Position numbers and translations under genes: made by a program. Positions 45,403 through 52,484 of a DNA stretch of 64,000 nucleotides are shown here, piece by piece (position 1 is the first letter of the stretch; every line of letters begins with the position of its first letter). The stretch lies in contig NZ_JABASX010000009.1 of NCBI RefSeq assembly GCF_016107655.1, positions 62,001 through 126,000 on the forward strand, in the 5' to 3' direction. This stretch comes from Brevibacterium antiquum (GTDB lineage: Bacteria > Actinomycetota > Actinomycetes > Actinomycetales > Brevibacteriaceae). The notes beneath the pieces were generated by a model that worked only from the letters and a program-made list of their open reading frames with translations, searched no databases and was not told the origin of the DNA.

Positions 45403-45636
45403 CAGTACCCTCCGCACAGGCCAATAGGCACAAGACCGAAATCGCGCATACTGACACCCTGTATTCATCAGCTTGAGGAAGTCGGGTCCTGCTTCGTCAC
45501 CCCTGGTCATCAGATTAAGATTAATAGCTAAGTTGATTCTATTTTGGCCCGAAGAGCCTGGTTCACGTTGGCCCACACAGCGTGAGATGTGCAGGGAAGG
45601 CGTTAGCCGGGATGATGGATAGTCATTGGGCCGACC

Positions 45637-45650
45637 GTTTCACGTGAAAC
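45637..45650. promoter_or_regulatory. parS site 12 (perfect)
   Basis: GTTTCACGTGAAAC, 248 bp after site 11. Confidence 0.93.
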
Positions 45651-45849
45651 ATGCCTTACCGAGGAATTTAGCAGACGGCAGCCGCTGCATATTGGATAGA
45701 ACCATCTCTTAGATCGGCTAGAGGGCTCGCGTAACTCGATAATGTGGCCACGTTCGAGTGCTCCCGCCAGTGAAGCGATCGGCGGAACGTTGCCCGAGTG
45801 AAGCGGTCACGTAGATAAGTTCAGTGTCTATAGAGGTGGACCTGCCACT

Positions 45850-45863
45850 GTTTCACGTGAAAC
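45850..45863. promoter_or_regulatory. parS site 13 (perfect)
   Basis: GTTTCACGTGAAAC, last site of the non-coding array, 230 bp from the parB terminator hairpin. Confidence 0.93.
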
Positions 45864-46092
45864 GAGCGCAACAACCCGACCGATCGCGCCGACTATACGT
45901 CTTGGAGCAACTATCTATGCCGCCAACACCAGACCGGAAGTCTAATAGCAACAGTTCCGATTCGACGGCTCTCGGAACGGTAGTCAACCGACCCACAGGA
46001 ATCGTCGTAGCCTTGCCGCGTGGGACGTGAGCAATTCGGCGAGAGGATCTTCCTGGACTAGCAGCGAAACCCAACTAAACGGGGTTGAATAG

Positions 46093-46140
46093 AAGTTGGG
46101 CGGGTGAGGATCGACAATGTCATTCTCACCCGCCCAACTT
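46093..46140. terminator. Terminator of the parAB operon
   Basis: A perfect 16-bp stem (AAGTTGGGCGGGTGAG) with a 16-nt loop that itself contains a small GACA/TGTC stem. It lies 17 bp past the parB stop on the minus strand and is followed there by CTTCTATT. It closes the right side of the parS array. Confidence 0.85.
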
Positions 46141-46157
46141 CAATCAACTCAGAGCAG

Positions 46158-47918
46158 CTATTCCGCCGGCGACTCGACTCCAAGCAAGCTCAGAATGCGG
46201 TCGAGGTCGTCTTGATTCGCGAACTCTACGCTCAGCTTGCCCTTCTTCTTTCCGACCGTGATGTTGACCTTGGTATCAAGACGATCGCCCAGGCGTTCAG
46301 CAACTTCAATGAACTGAGGTGCCACGCGTGTGGTTGCACGTGAAACATTCACCGAGTCGCCACGGTTAAGAAGCACCACAGCTTCTTCGGACGCTCTCAC
46401 AGAGAGTCCCTCAGCAACGATGCGCTGAGCAAGAATCTCCATGTGCTCCGCCTCGCGAAGACCCAAGATCGCGCGAGCGTGTCCTGCTGAAATGACACCA
46501 GCAGCTACACGCCGCTGCACCAACGGAGGCAAACGAAGCAGGCGAAGAGTATTGGAAATCTGCGGGCGAGAACGTCCGATCCGTTCGGAAAGCTCCTCCT
46601 GAGTGCAGCCGAAGTCCTCGAGCAGCTGGCCATATGCAGCGGCCTCCTCCAACGGGTTCAGCTCTGCTCTGTGCAAGTTCTCAAGCAGAGCATCCCGCAA
46701 GAGGTCTGTGTCATCAACGTAGCGAATGATCGCAGGGATAGTTGAAAGACCTGCGTCCTTCGTCGCCCGAAGACGACGTTCACCCATGATGAGTTCGAAG
46801 CGTTCGTGGTCACTTGGCTTCTGTCGGACGACGACGGGCTGCAGCACACCGATCTCGCGGATGCTGTGTACAAGTTCACTGAGCTGATCTTCGTCAAAGA
46901 AGGTACGGGGCTGACGAGGGTTGGCATCAATGCGATCAACGTCGATCTCGCCAAACTCCGTATCGGGGATCGAATCAACTCCCGCGATTCCAATATCTTC
47001 GTTTGCTACCGAGTCGTCATCTTCGTTGCCGGAGGCAGGCGTCGACGATGCGGGCGAGGGCTCAGCCGCAGCAGACACTTCATGTGTAGTTGACGGTTCA
47101 TCTGCCGCGGTCTCTTGTCGAGCCTCATCGAAGACTTCATGGCCTGACCTGTATACCCCGGGATGGGTCTCCAGAACATCGTCCGCCTGCGTCGACTCTT
47201 CGTCAGCTCGATCTACGGTCGAGTCCACAGGTGTCGCCTCGACGTCGGGTTCAGCAGTTTCAACGAAAGATGCTTCGATATCGGCTGTGCTGTCGAGCAC
47301 CGATTCCGCTTTACGCTCTGCAGCGGCGGTCGCGGGTGCCTCGCTCGCCGCCTTGGTGCTCGACGCATGAGTTGCAGTCTTGGTTCCTGTCGAGGTCTTA
47401 GCACTCGATTTCGCAGGCGTCGATTTCGCAGGCGTCGACTTCGCAGAAGAACTACCAGACGCTCCGGTCTTCGCTGCGCTGGCTTCAGCCGTTGCGGATT
47501 TCGCCCCTGAAGCGGCCTTCTTCGCTTTTGTCTGAGACGCGGCGGGTTTGGACGAGGTTGAGCCACTTGCCTTCTTCGCAGAAGCGCTCTTCGCTGGCCC
47601 ACTCTTCGCAGTCGTGCTCTTCGAAGTGGGGCTCTTAGCCGGCGACGACTCAGAAGCAGGTGCATCCGCCTTAGTGGTCTTCGACGTCGAAGACGCGGAT
47701 GACGCTCCGGCCTTAGGCTTGCGCCTGCGTGAGGACTGCATGGAGGCTGCAGGATCCGTGCGAACGGCCCGAGGTGCCTTCGGCTCTTCTGTCGTCTGCT
47801 TGGTATCTTCAGGCTCGCCACCGGAGAAGAACACGTCGACTGGTCGGTCGCTCGACGCCGCATCCGGAATCAAAGCGCCGAGACCACGTCCCAATCCACG
47901 CTTCCTGCGTTCAGCCAC
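46158..47918 (-). CDS. parB: Chromosome partitioning protein ParB with a very long histone-H1-like linker
   Basis: The 586-residue ParB is far above the usual 300-400. Residues 1-20 (MAERRKRGLGRGLGALIPDA) are the ParA-contact peptide. Residues ~63-193 are Lys/Ala/Ser/Thr/Pro-rich with KSTPAKSTPAKSS and many AKKA/AAKT units, like histone H1 tails. Residues ~202-323 are acidic. The core starts near 324: IDVDRIDANPRQPRTFF, CTP-binding boxes MGERRLRATKDAG (~378) and ENLHRAELNPLEEA (~413), and an HTH (~436-465, TQEELSERIGRSRPQISNTL). The C-terminal dimer domain ends at 586. It overlaps parA by 8 bp. One parS-like site is inside the gene. The gene encodes a full CTPase core, so the linker looks like an insertion in a working protein. 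Confidence 0.94.
   Translation of the reverse strand: MAERRKRGLGRGLGALIPDAASSDRPVDVFFSGGEPEDTKQTTEEPKAPRAVRTDPAASMQSSRRRKPKAGASSASSTSKTTKADAPASESSPAKSPTSKSTTAKSGPAKSASAKKASGSTSSKPAASQTKAKKAASGAKSATAEASAAKTGASGSSSAKSTPAKSTPAKSSAKTSTGTKTATHASSTKAASEAPATAAAERKAESVLDSTADIEASFVETAEPDVEATPVDSTVDRADEESTQADDVLETHPGVYRSGHEVFDEARQETAADEPSTTHEVSAAAEPSPASSTPASGNEDDDSVANEDIGIAGVDSIPDTEFGEIDVDRIDANPRQPRTFFDEDQLSELVHSIREIGVLQPVVVRQKPSDHERFELIMGERRLRATKDAGLSTIPAIIRYVDDTDLLRDALLENLHRAELNPLEEAAAYGQLLEDFGCTQEELSERIGRSRPQISNTLRLLRLPPLVQRRVAAGVISAGHARAILGLREAEHMEILAQRIVAEGLSVRASEEAVVLLNRGDSVNVSRATTRVAPQFIEVAERLGDRLDTKVNITVGKKKGKLSVEFANQDDLDRILSLLGVESPAE
46333..46346. promoter_or_regulatory. parS-like site 14, inside parB
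   Basis: GTTGCACGTGAAAC fits GTTNCACGTGAAAC. It lies in the 3' part of parB, 483 bp from site 13, where the codons read VNVSRATTR. Confidence 0.7.
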
Positions 47919-48837
47919 GATTTACTCCTCGTTGTGCGATTTCTTCGGCTGCTTCCCGGTAGGACAAAGCGCCACTGGAATGGGGGTCGTACGAAATGAC
48001 AGTCTGTCCGTAGCTCGGAGCCTCTGAAATGCGCACGGAGCGTGGAATCGAGGATGACAGGACCTGCTCGGGAAAATGAGTCCGTACATCATCGGCTACT
48101 TGGGCGCTGAGGTTGGTCCGCCCGTCATACATCGTCAGAAGGATTGTGGAGATCGCCAATTTCGGATTGAGATGCTTCTGGATGAGCTGAATATTCTTCA
48201 GCAGCTGACTCAAGCCCTCAAGCGCATAGTATTCGCACTGAATCGGGATGAGCACTTCGCGGGCGGCGACGAACGCATTGACTGTCAGAAGGCCCAAGCT
48301 CGGAGGGCAGTCCACGATGACGTAGTCCACTCGACTTCCTGCCGCAGCCTGTTCATCGAGATAGACATTCAGGGACCTCTGCAGGCGCTGTTCTCGAGCG
48401 ACAAGAGACACCAGCTCGATCTCGGCCCCGGCAAGATCAATAGTCGCCGGCACACATTTGAGAGTCGCGAAGTCCGGGCACTGCGCTACGGCTTCACGCA
48501 TCGGTACGTCATCGATGATCACATCGTAGATGCTGGTGACTTCCGAATAGTGGTCAATGCCCAGAGCAGTGCTGGCATTGCCCTGGGGATCGATGTCGAT
48601 GAGCAGAACGTTGAGATTCTGATTCGCCAGCGCAGCAGCGATATTCACAGCGGTCGTGGTTTTCCCGACGCCACCCTTCTGGTTGGCGATCGTGAAGATC
48701 CGGGTAGAGTCTGGTTTTGGAAAACTCACCTGGGACAGTCGATCGGCGCGTCGATTGTCGCGCGCGATTGCAGCACCTATGGGAGACGACTCGTCCATGA
48801 TCGGCATTCGGCGCACTCCATCATCCATTGGTTTCAC
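47911..48837 (-). CDS. parA: Chromosome partitioning ATPase ParA (Soj)
   Basis: The 308-residue deviant-Walker ATPase has TIANQKGGVGKTTTAVNIAA (deviant Walker A at 53-60), the Walker A' aspartate LLIDIDPQGNAST, and Walker B VDYVIVDCPPSLGLLTVNA. ParA binds DNA as an ATP dimer and moves ParB-parS complexes. The N-terminal ~45 residues before the first strand are a basic extension; internal ATGs at 48807 and 48798 make the start uncertain. Overlaps parB by 8 bp, downstream of rsmG. Confidence 0.95.
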   Translation of the reverse strand: MKPMDDGVRRMPIMDESSPIGAAIARDNRRADRLSQVSFPKPDSTRIFTIANQKGGVGKTTTAVNIAAALANQNLNVLLIDIDPQGNASTALGIDHYSEVTSIYDVIIDDVPMREAVAQCPDFATLKCVPATIDLAGAEIELVSLVAREQRLQRSLNVYLDEQAAAGSRVDYVIVDCPPSLGLLTVNAFVAAREVLIPIQCEYYALEGLSQLLKNIQLIQKHLNPKLAISTILLTMYDGRTNLSAQVADDVRTHFPEQVLSSSIPRSVRISEAPSYGQTVISYDPHSSGALSYREAAEEIAQRGVNRG

Positions 48838-48873
48838 AAAGCTATACTCAGCCTAGACCAAATCTACTTCGTA

Positions 48874-49512
48874 CTATTTCTTGACTATCTCGACGACACG
48901 GCTAGGCACTTCGAGGATTCCGCCGTCAGCGATGTGAATCTTCGGCTGAGACAGTCGGTATCGCTTCAGCAGCTTCTTCGTCTTCGCCAGTTCAGCCTCG
49001 ACAGAAGCACCTTTGAGGGCCAGGATCCGTCCATCAGGACCCATCACTTCATGAGTCCATTCGATGAGAGTTGTCATCGCCTTGACCGCCCTCGAAGTCA
49101 CAACGGTGAACATCTCCTCGTCAACGAGCTCTTCGACGCGAGCTCGGACGATACGAACGTTGTCCAGTTGAAGATCATCGACGACCATCTTCAGCCACTC
49201 GACTCGGCGCTCCATCGGTTCGATGAGAACCACCTGCGCTTCAGGACAAAGCAGGGCTATCGGAATACCTGGGAGACCAGCGCCGCTGCCGACGTCGCCG
49301 ACGACATCACTGTCATCGATGAACTCAGCCACAACAGCACAGTTGAGGATGTGCCTGGTCCAGAGCCGGTCGATCTCGCGGGGGCCGATCAGTCCCCATT
49401 CGATGCCGGTGGTTGCCAGATGCTGCGCATACCGGTTAGCTGCGGGGTAGGCATCTCCGAAGAATTCTTCGGTGCCTGCCGGGGGAATTTCGAGAGCGGA
49501 AATGTCAGTCAT
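48874..49512 (-). CDS. rsmG: 16S rRNA (guanine527-N7)-methyltransferase
   Basis: The 212-residue SAM-dependent enzyme has TRHILNCAVVAEFIDDSDVV, then the SAM loop GDVGSGAGLPGIPIALL, VVLIEPMERRVEWLKMVVDD and VTSRAVKAM. It methylates G527 of 16S rRNA. ATG 49512 was chosen because it lies in the jag stop region (8-bp overlap) and precedes conserved residues; a longer in-frame start at 49611 runs through jag. Confidence 0.95.
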   Translation of the reverse strand: MTDISALEIPPAGTEEFFGDAYPAANRYAQHLATTGIEWGLIGPREIDRLWTRHILNCAVVAEFIDDSDVVGDVGSGAGLPGIPIALLCPEAQVVLIEPMERRVEWLKMVVDDLQLDNVRIVRARVEELVDEEMFTVVTSRAVKAMTTLIEWTHEVMGPDGRILALKGASVEAELAKTKKLLKRYRLSQPKIHIADGGILEVPSRVVEIVKK

Positions 49513-50086
49513 GGGCGGGACGGACGAGTACATGCCGGCCGTCACCCTCACCTTCGGACTCCGAAACCAAACCGGCCTGAGCAACCTGATCGTGGATGAT
49601 CTTGCGCTCAAAGCTGTTCATCGGTTTGAAAGCGAATTCATTGCCCGACTCTTTGACGTCTTCGATTGCGCGCTTCGCCTGCTTGATCAGCTCGTCTCGA
49701 CGGTTGTTGCGGAAGCCGTCGATGTCGAGCATCAGCCAGGATCGCTGACCGGTGCTGGTCTGGACTGCCAGTCGACTCAGCTCCTGGAGTGCGCCGAGGG
49801 TTTTGCCTTCTCGGCCGACCAACGTGCGCAGGTTGGAATCATCGTCGTCTTCGCAGACGATCGACAGTTGTGCGCGCCCGTCTCCGACATCAATGTCGAT
49901 GTCGCCATCGATGTCGGCAAGGTCCATCAGTTCTTCGAGGTAGTCCGCTGCGATCTCGCCCTCTTCTTCGAGGAGCTCGGCTCTCGTCGGCTTCGCATCT
50001 TTTTCGGTGCCGCTGTCCGCAGCACCCGCGTCGGCAGTCTCATCGACGGTCTCATCAACAGTCGTGTCGACATTCTCTTCAGTCAT
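49505..50086 (-). CDS. jag: Jag/SpoIIIJ-associated RNA-binding protein (KH and R3H domains)
   Basis: The 193-residue protein has an acidic Thr/Asp-rich N-terminus (DTTVDETVDETADAGAADS), a KH domain (~65-130, TLVGREGKTLGALQELSRLA), and an R3H domain (~130-190, FKPMNSFERKIIHDQVAQAG). It lacks the N-terminal Jag domain, as in other Actinobacteria. Cotranscribed with yidC and rsmG. Confidence 0.92.
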   Translation of the reverse strand: MTEENVDTTVDETVDETADAGAADSGTEKDAKPTRAELLEEEGEIAADYLEELMDLADIDGDIDIDVGDGRAQLSIVCEDDDDSNLRTLVGREGKTLGALQELSRLAVQTSTGQRSWLMLDIDGFRNNRRDELIKQAKRAIEDVKESGNEFAFKPMNSFERKIIHDQVAQAGLVSESEGEGDGRHVLVRPAHD

Positions 50087-50095
50087 GGTTCTTCC

Positions 50096-51055
50096 TCAGC
50101 GCTTCTTGTTCTTCTTGCGGTTCTTGCTCACCGGCTGCTGCCGCTGACGGCTCTGGTTCGGGGTCTGCTCAACAACAGTGTCAGTGCCACCCTTGATCTC
50201 AGGCTGCTGAACGGGCTTGCCCTTGCGAGCCTTCCGCTCCAGCATCTCCTTCTCGGCTTTGGAGCCTGGGGCCGGCATATTGCGGATGACCACGTGCTGC
50301 TGGCACATCGTCCAGGTATTCGAGACGAGCCAGTAGAAGAGAACGCCGAGCGGGAAGTAGATGCCGCCGATGCCGAAGACGAGGGGCATCACGTAGAGGA
50401 GCATCTTCTGCGACTGCATCATCGGGTTCGCCATAGCGGACTCAGACATGTTCTTCGCCATCATCTGTTTCTGAGTGATGAACATCGTCGAGGCCATGAT
50501 CACGATGAGAACACCGGTCAGCAGCTTGACGCCAATGCCATCCGACATGAACGTCGCCGACAGCGAAATGCCGAATACCGAAGACTGCTCGGCCTGAATC
50601 GCGAGCTCCTGAGTGAACCCGCCGATCGCTCCGACCGAGCCGGAGGCCACGTCCGGCATGTTGTGGATGACACGGAACAGGGAGAAGAAGATCGGCATCT
50701 GCACGAGGAGCGGCAGGCACGAAGCCCATGGGCTGGTCTTGTTGTCGCGGAACAGGTTCATCTGCTCTTCGGCCATGGCCTGACGCGAGTACTGGTCCTT
50801 CTTGCCCTTGTACTTAGCCTGCAGGCGCTGAATCTGAGGCTGCAGCAGCTGCATCTTCCGCTGGGACTTGATCTGATAGACGAACAGCGGAATCAGGATT
50901 GCACGGATCACAAGGGTCAGCCCGGCGATCGACAGAACCCAGGTCCAGCCATTGGCTGCTGGCAGGCCGATCGCGGTGAAGATCTCGTGGAAGATCGCGA
51001 GGATCCAAGCAACTACCCACTGCAGCGGGTAGAGCAGCTTGTCCATCCAGTCCAT
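50096..51055 (-). CDS. yidC: Membrane protein insertase YidC
   Basis: The 319-residue Oxa1/YidC insertase has five TM segments: ~10-32 (PLQWVVAWILAIFHEIFTAI), ~40-62 (the conserved arginine in IRAILIPLF), ~110-128 (CLPLLVQMPIFFSLFRVIHN), ~178-195 and ~215-240 (MPLVFGIGGIYFPLGVLFYW). The C-terminal tail is basic (SKNRKKNKKR) for ribosome contact. Follows yidD and precedes jag. Confidence 0.96.
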   Translation of the reverse strand: MDWMDKLLYPLQWVVAWILAIFHEIFTAIGLPAANGWTWVLSIAGLTLVIRAILIPLFVYQIKSQRKMQLLQPQIQRLQAKYKGKKDQYSRQAMAEEQMNLFRDNKTSPWASCLPLLVQMPIFFSLFRVIHNMPDVASGSVGAIGGFTQELAIQAEQSSVFGISLSATFMSDGIGVKLLTGVLIVIMASTMFITQKQMMAKNMSESAMANPMMQSQKMLLYVMPLVFGIGGIYFPLGVLFYWLVSNTWTMCQQHVVIRNMPAPGSKAEKEMLERKARKGKPVQQPEIKGGTDTVVEQTPNQSRQRQQPVSKNRKKNKKR

Positions 51056-51226
51056 TCAGTACTCCTCGTTACAACGATTCTTCACGATCGTTCATTTTGC
51101 CATTGTTCGCGGGTCTTCGCGACACAGAACCATGGGTCCTGCTCTCGCGTGTACCGGAGGGGTCAGCCACCGGAATGTCGTGATGCACAGACGCGCTGAA
51201 CATCTGCTGCTCACACGACACGATTG

Positions 51227-51580
51227 TCAGCGGCCATCTTCGTCATGCATTGAAACTGAGCGGGCCTGGCGCGCTGAACCGGGAACATGGTCCACCCCGC
51301 CAGGGGAAAAAGGATTGCATCGCAGTATTCGCCACCCAGTTAACACCATTCCCTTGAGAACTCCGTGTATCTCGAAGGCCTCCAGGCCGTACATCGAGCA
51401 ACTGGGATAGTACCGACATACCTGTCCGTACAGTGGAGACACCACGACTCGATACGCTCTGATGAACCACACAAATGGCATGCGCGGCCCGATTCGGATC
51501 ACCCACCAGACTGTGGGCCAGAAACCGGCCGGTCTGCGGGGCACCTCCGAGGGGTGCTTCAGATCATGTTCGGCGTCCAC
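51227..51580 (-). CDS. yidD: Membrane protein insertion efficiency factor YidD
   Basis: The 117-residue protein has the YidD core [20 protein letters not shown] followed by [40 protein letters not shown]. The N-terminal ~25 residues before the membrane-proximal helix are variable, and its start overlaps the rnpA 3' end by 17 bp. It helps YidC/Sec insertion. In the conserved rpmH-rnpA-yidD-yidC order. Confidence 0.93.
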   Translation of the reverse strand: MDAEHDLKHPSEVPRRPAGFWPTVWWVIRIGPRMPFVWFIRAYRVVVSPLYGQVCRYYPSCSMYGLEAFEIHGVLKGMVLTGWRILRCNPFSPGGVDHVPGSARQARSVSMHDEDGR

Positions 51581-51929
51581 GGCTCTCTAGTTTCTTCTGC
51601 GCTTTGTCCATCAGCATCGTGACCTCGGACTCAAGCACGGAGAATTCCGCTTCTGCCGCTTGGGGCAATGCTCTGATGACGAACAGAGCACCGGGATCAA
51701 GGCTGTCGAGCCGGACTCGCATGATCTCTCGAAGACGACGTTTCACTCGGTTCCGTCGAACGGCGTTTCCAACGGCCTTGGATACGATGAAACCCACGCG
51801 TGCAGCGTGGGAATCATCACTATCTATCAGGCTGTGTGCCATCAAATGGTCCGAGCGCACACGGACGCCAGCTTTGAAGACCCTTCTGAAGTCGTCTCCG
51901 CTGCGGATCCGGTGAGCCGCGGTGATCAC
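51564..51929 (-). CDS. rnpA: Ribonuclease P protein component
   Basis: The 121-residue protein shows [20 protein letters not shown], the central [33 protein letters not shown] motif of RnpA. It binds the RNA subunit in tRNA 5' maturation. GTG start 51929, 2 bp after the rpmH stop. Overlaps yidD at its 3' end. Confidence 0.95.
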   Translation of the reverse strand: MITAAHRIRSGDDFRRVFKAGVRVRSDHLMAHSLIDSDDSHAARVGFIVSKAVGNAVRRNRVKRRLREIMRVRLDSLDPGALFVIRALPQAAEAEFSVLESEVTMLMDKAQKKLESRGRRT

Positions 51930-51931
51930 AC

Positions 51932-52069
51932 TTATGCCGAAACTTCGGCACGTCCCTTGCGACGACGTGCGGCCAGGATCGAACGGCCGGCACGGGTGCG
52001 CATGCGCAGACGGAAGCCGTGCTTCTTGGCGCGCTTGCGGTTATTGGGCTGGAAAGTACGCTTACTCAC
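51932..52069 (-). CDS. rpmH: 50S ribosomal protein L34
   Basis: The 45-residue protein reads [52 protein letters not shown], HGFRxRM and GRxxLxxRRxKGR are the L34 signature. GTG start at 52069, with GAGACTTGA upstream. First gene of the operon running left to parB. It lies opposite dnaA across the origin. Confidence 0.97.
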   Translation of the reverse strand: MSKRTFQPNNRKRAKKHGFRLRMRTRAGRSILAARRRKGRAEVSA

Positions 52070-52484
52070 TTCAAGTCTCCGATTTCTAGGTTGCGGTCGA
52101 ACGACGGTGCGTTCTCACAAAAAACGGCGGTACGAGTCTCGACCGCCGAGCACTCCTGTGCATAAGAGCCAAAAGATATTCAAGATAATCGGATGAAGCC
52201 CGGTACACAGGACACTCCATCTTAGCCAAGGTCAAAGTTCCTGGTCAAACTCGATGTCAATGTTTCACGTCACTGTCGTGAACTGTTCGCCGGAATTCAT
52301 CCTCTGCGCATCGGCGGTCGTCCACAAGTAACAAGCGTGTAGTTTTCCACATGGTTATCCACCAATGTGGAGGATTGCTGGGATGACTCGTCAGTTCTCC
52401 ACAAACTGTGGAAAACTATGTGGAAGTCATACACAGGTGTGGACCATGCCAATAGGAAACTACGAAAACGGAGGAAGATTGACG
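52070..52484. promoter_or_regulatory. rpmH/dnaA divergent intergenic region with DnaA-box-like sites
   Basis: The 415-bp gap holds several near-matches to TTATCCACA close to dnaA: TTTTCCACA 52353-52361, TTATCCACC 52365-52373, TTCTCCACA 52395-52403, TGTGGAAAA 52407-52415, TGTGGAAGT 52419-52427. These may bind DnaA and autoregulate dnaA. The rpmH-proximal half should hold the rpmH promoter; no clear -10/-35 is seen. The motif TGTTTCACGTCAC at 52261 resembles half of a parS. Confidence 0.7.

Larger units (their letters stand above)
42825..45863. repeat. parS centromere array (13 sites in ~3 kb of gene-free DNA)
   Basis: Thirteen copies of GTTNCACGTGAAAC or close variants lie between cwlM and parB. 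Seven are the exact 14-bp palindrome; three have one GTTCC/GGAAC arm matching the B. subtilis parS; two have CACATG cores; one is weaker. Start-to-start spacings are 518, 215, 226, 237, 107, 152, 308, 283, 259, 259, 248 and 213 bp. Sequence between sites shows no other shared repeat. ParB (46158-47918) is the obvious binder. Confidence 0.95.
42809..46157. other. 3.35-kb non-coding origin-proximal region
   Basis: From the cwlM stop to the parB stop I find no credible gene. The open frames present (up to 172 codons, e.g. 43276-43794 plus strand) lack ribosome-binding sites, family features and the usual third-position G+C, and run over parS sites. G+C in sampled lines is about 50%, against about 63% in sampled coding DNA. 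Contents: the parS array, a hairpin at 43221-43256, a terminator at 46093-46140, and a weak 20-bp direct repeat (CACACCACCGATG...) at 44760-44800. Confidence 0.85.

Noticed and set aside
49472..51199. A 575-codon plus-strand frame opposite jag and yidC
   Set aside because: Shadow of highly conserved genes; no ribosome-binding site or family feature.
52261..52276. TGTTTCACGTCACTGT, resembling parS near dnaA
   Set aside because: Only the left arm matches; the right half (CACTG) lacks GTGAAAC, so ParB binding is unlikely.
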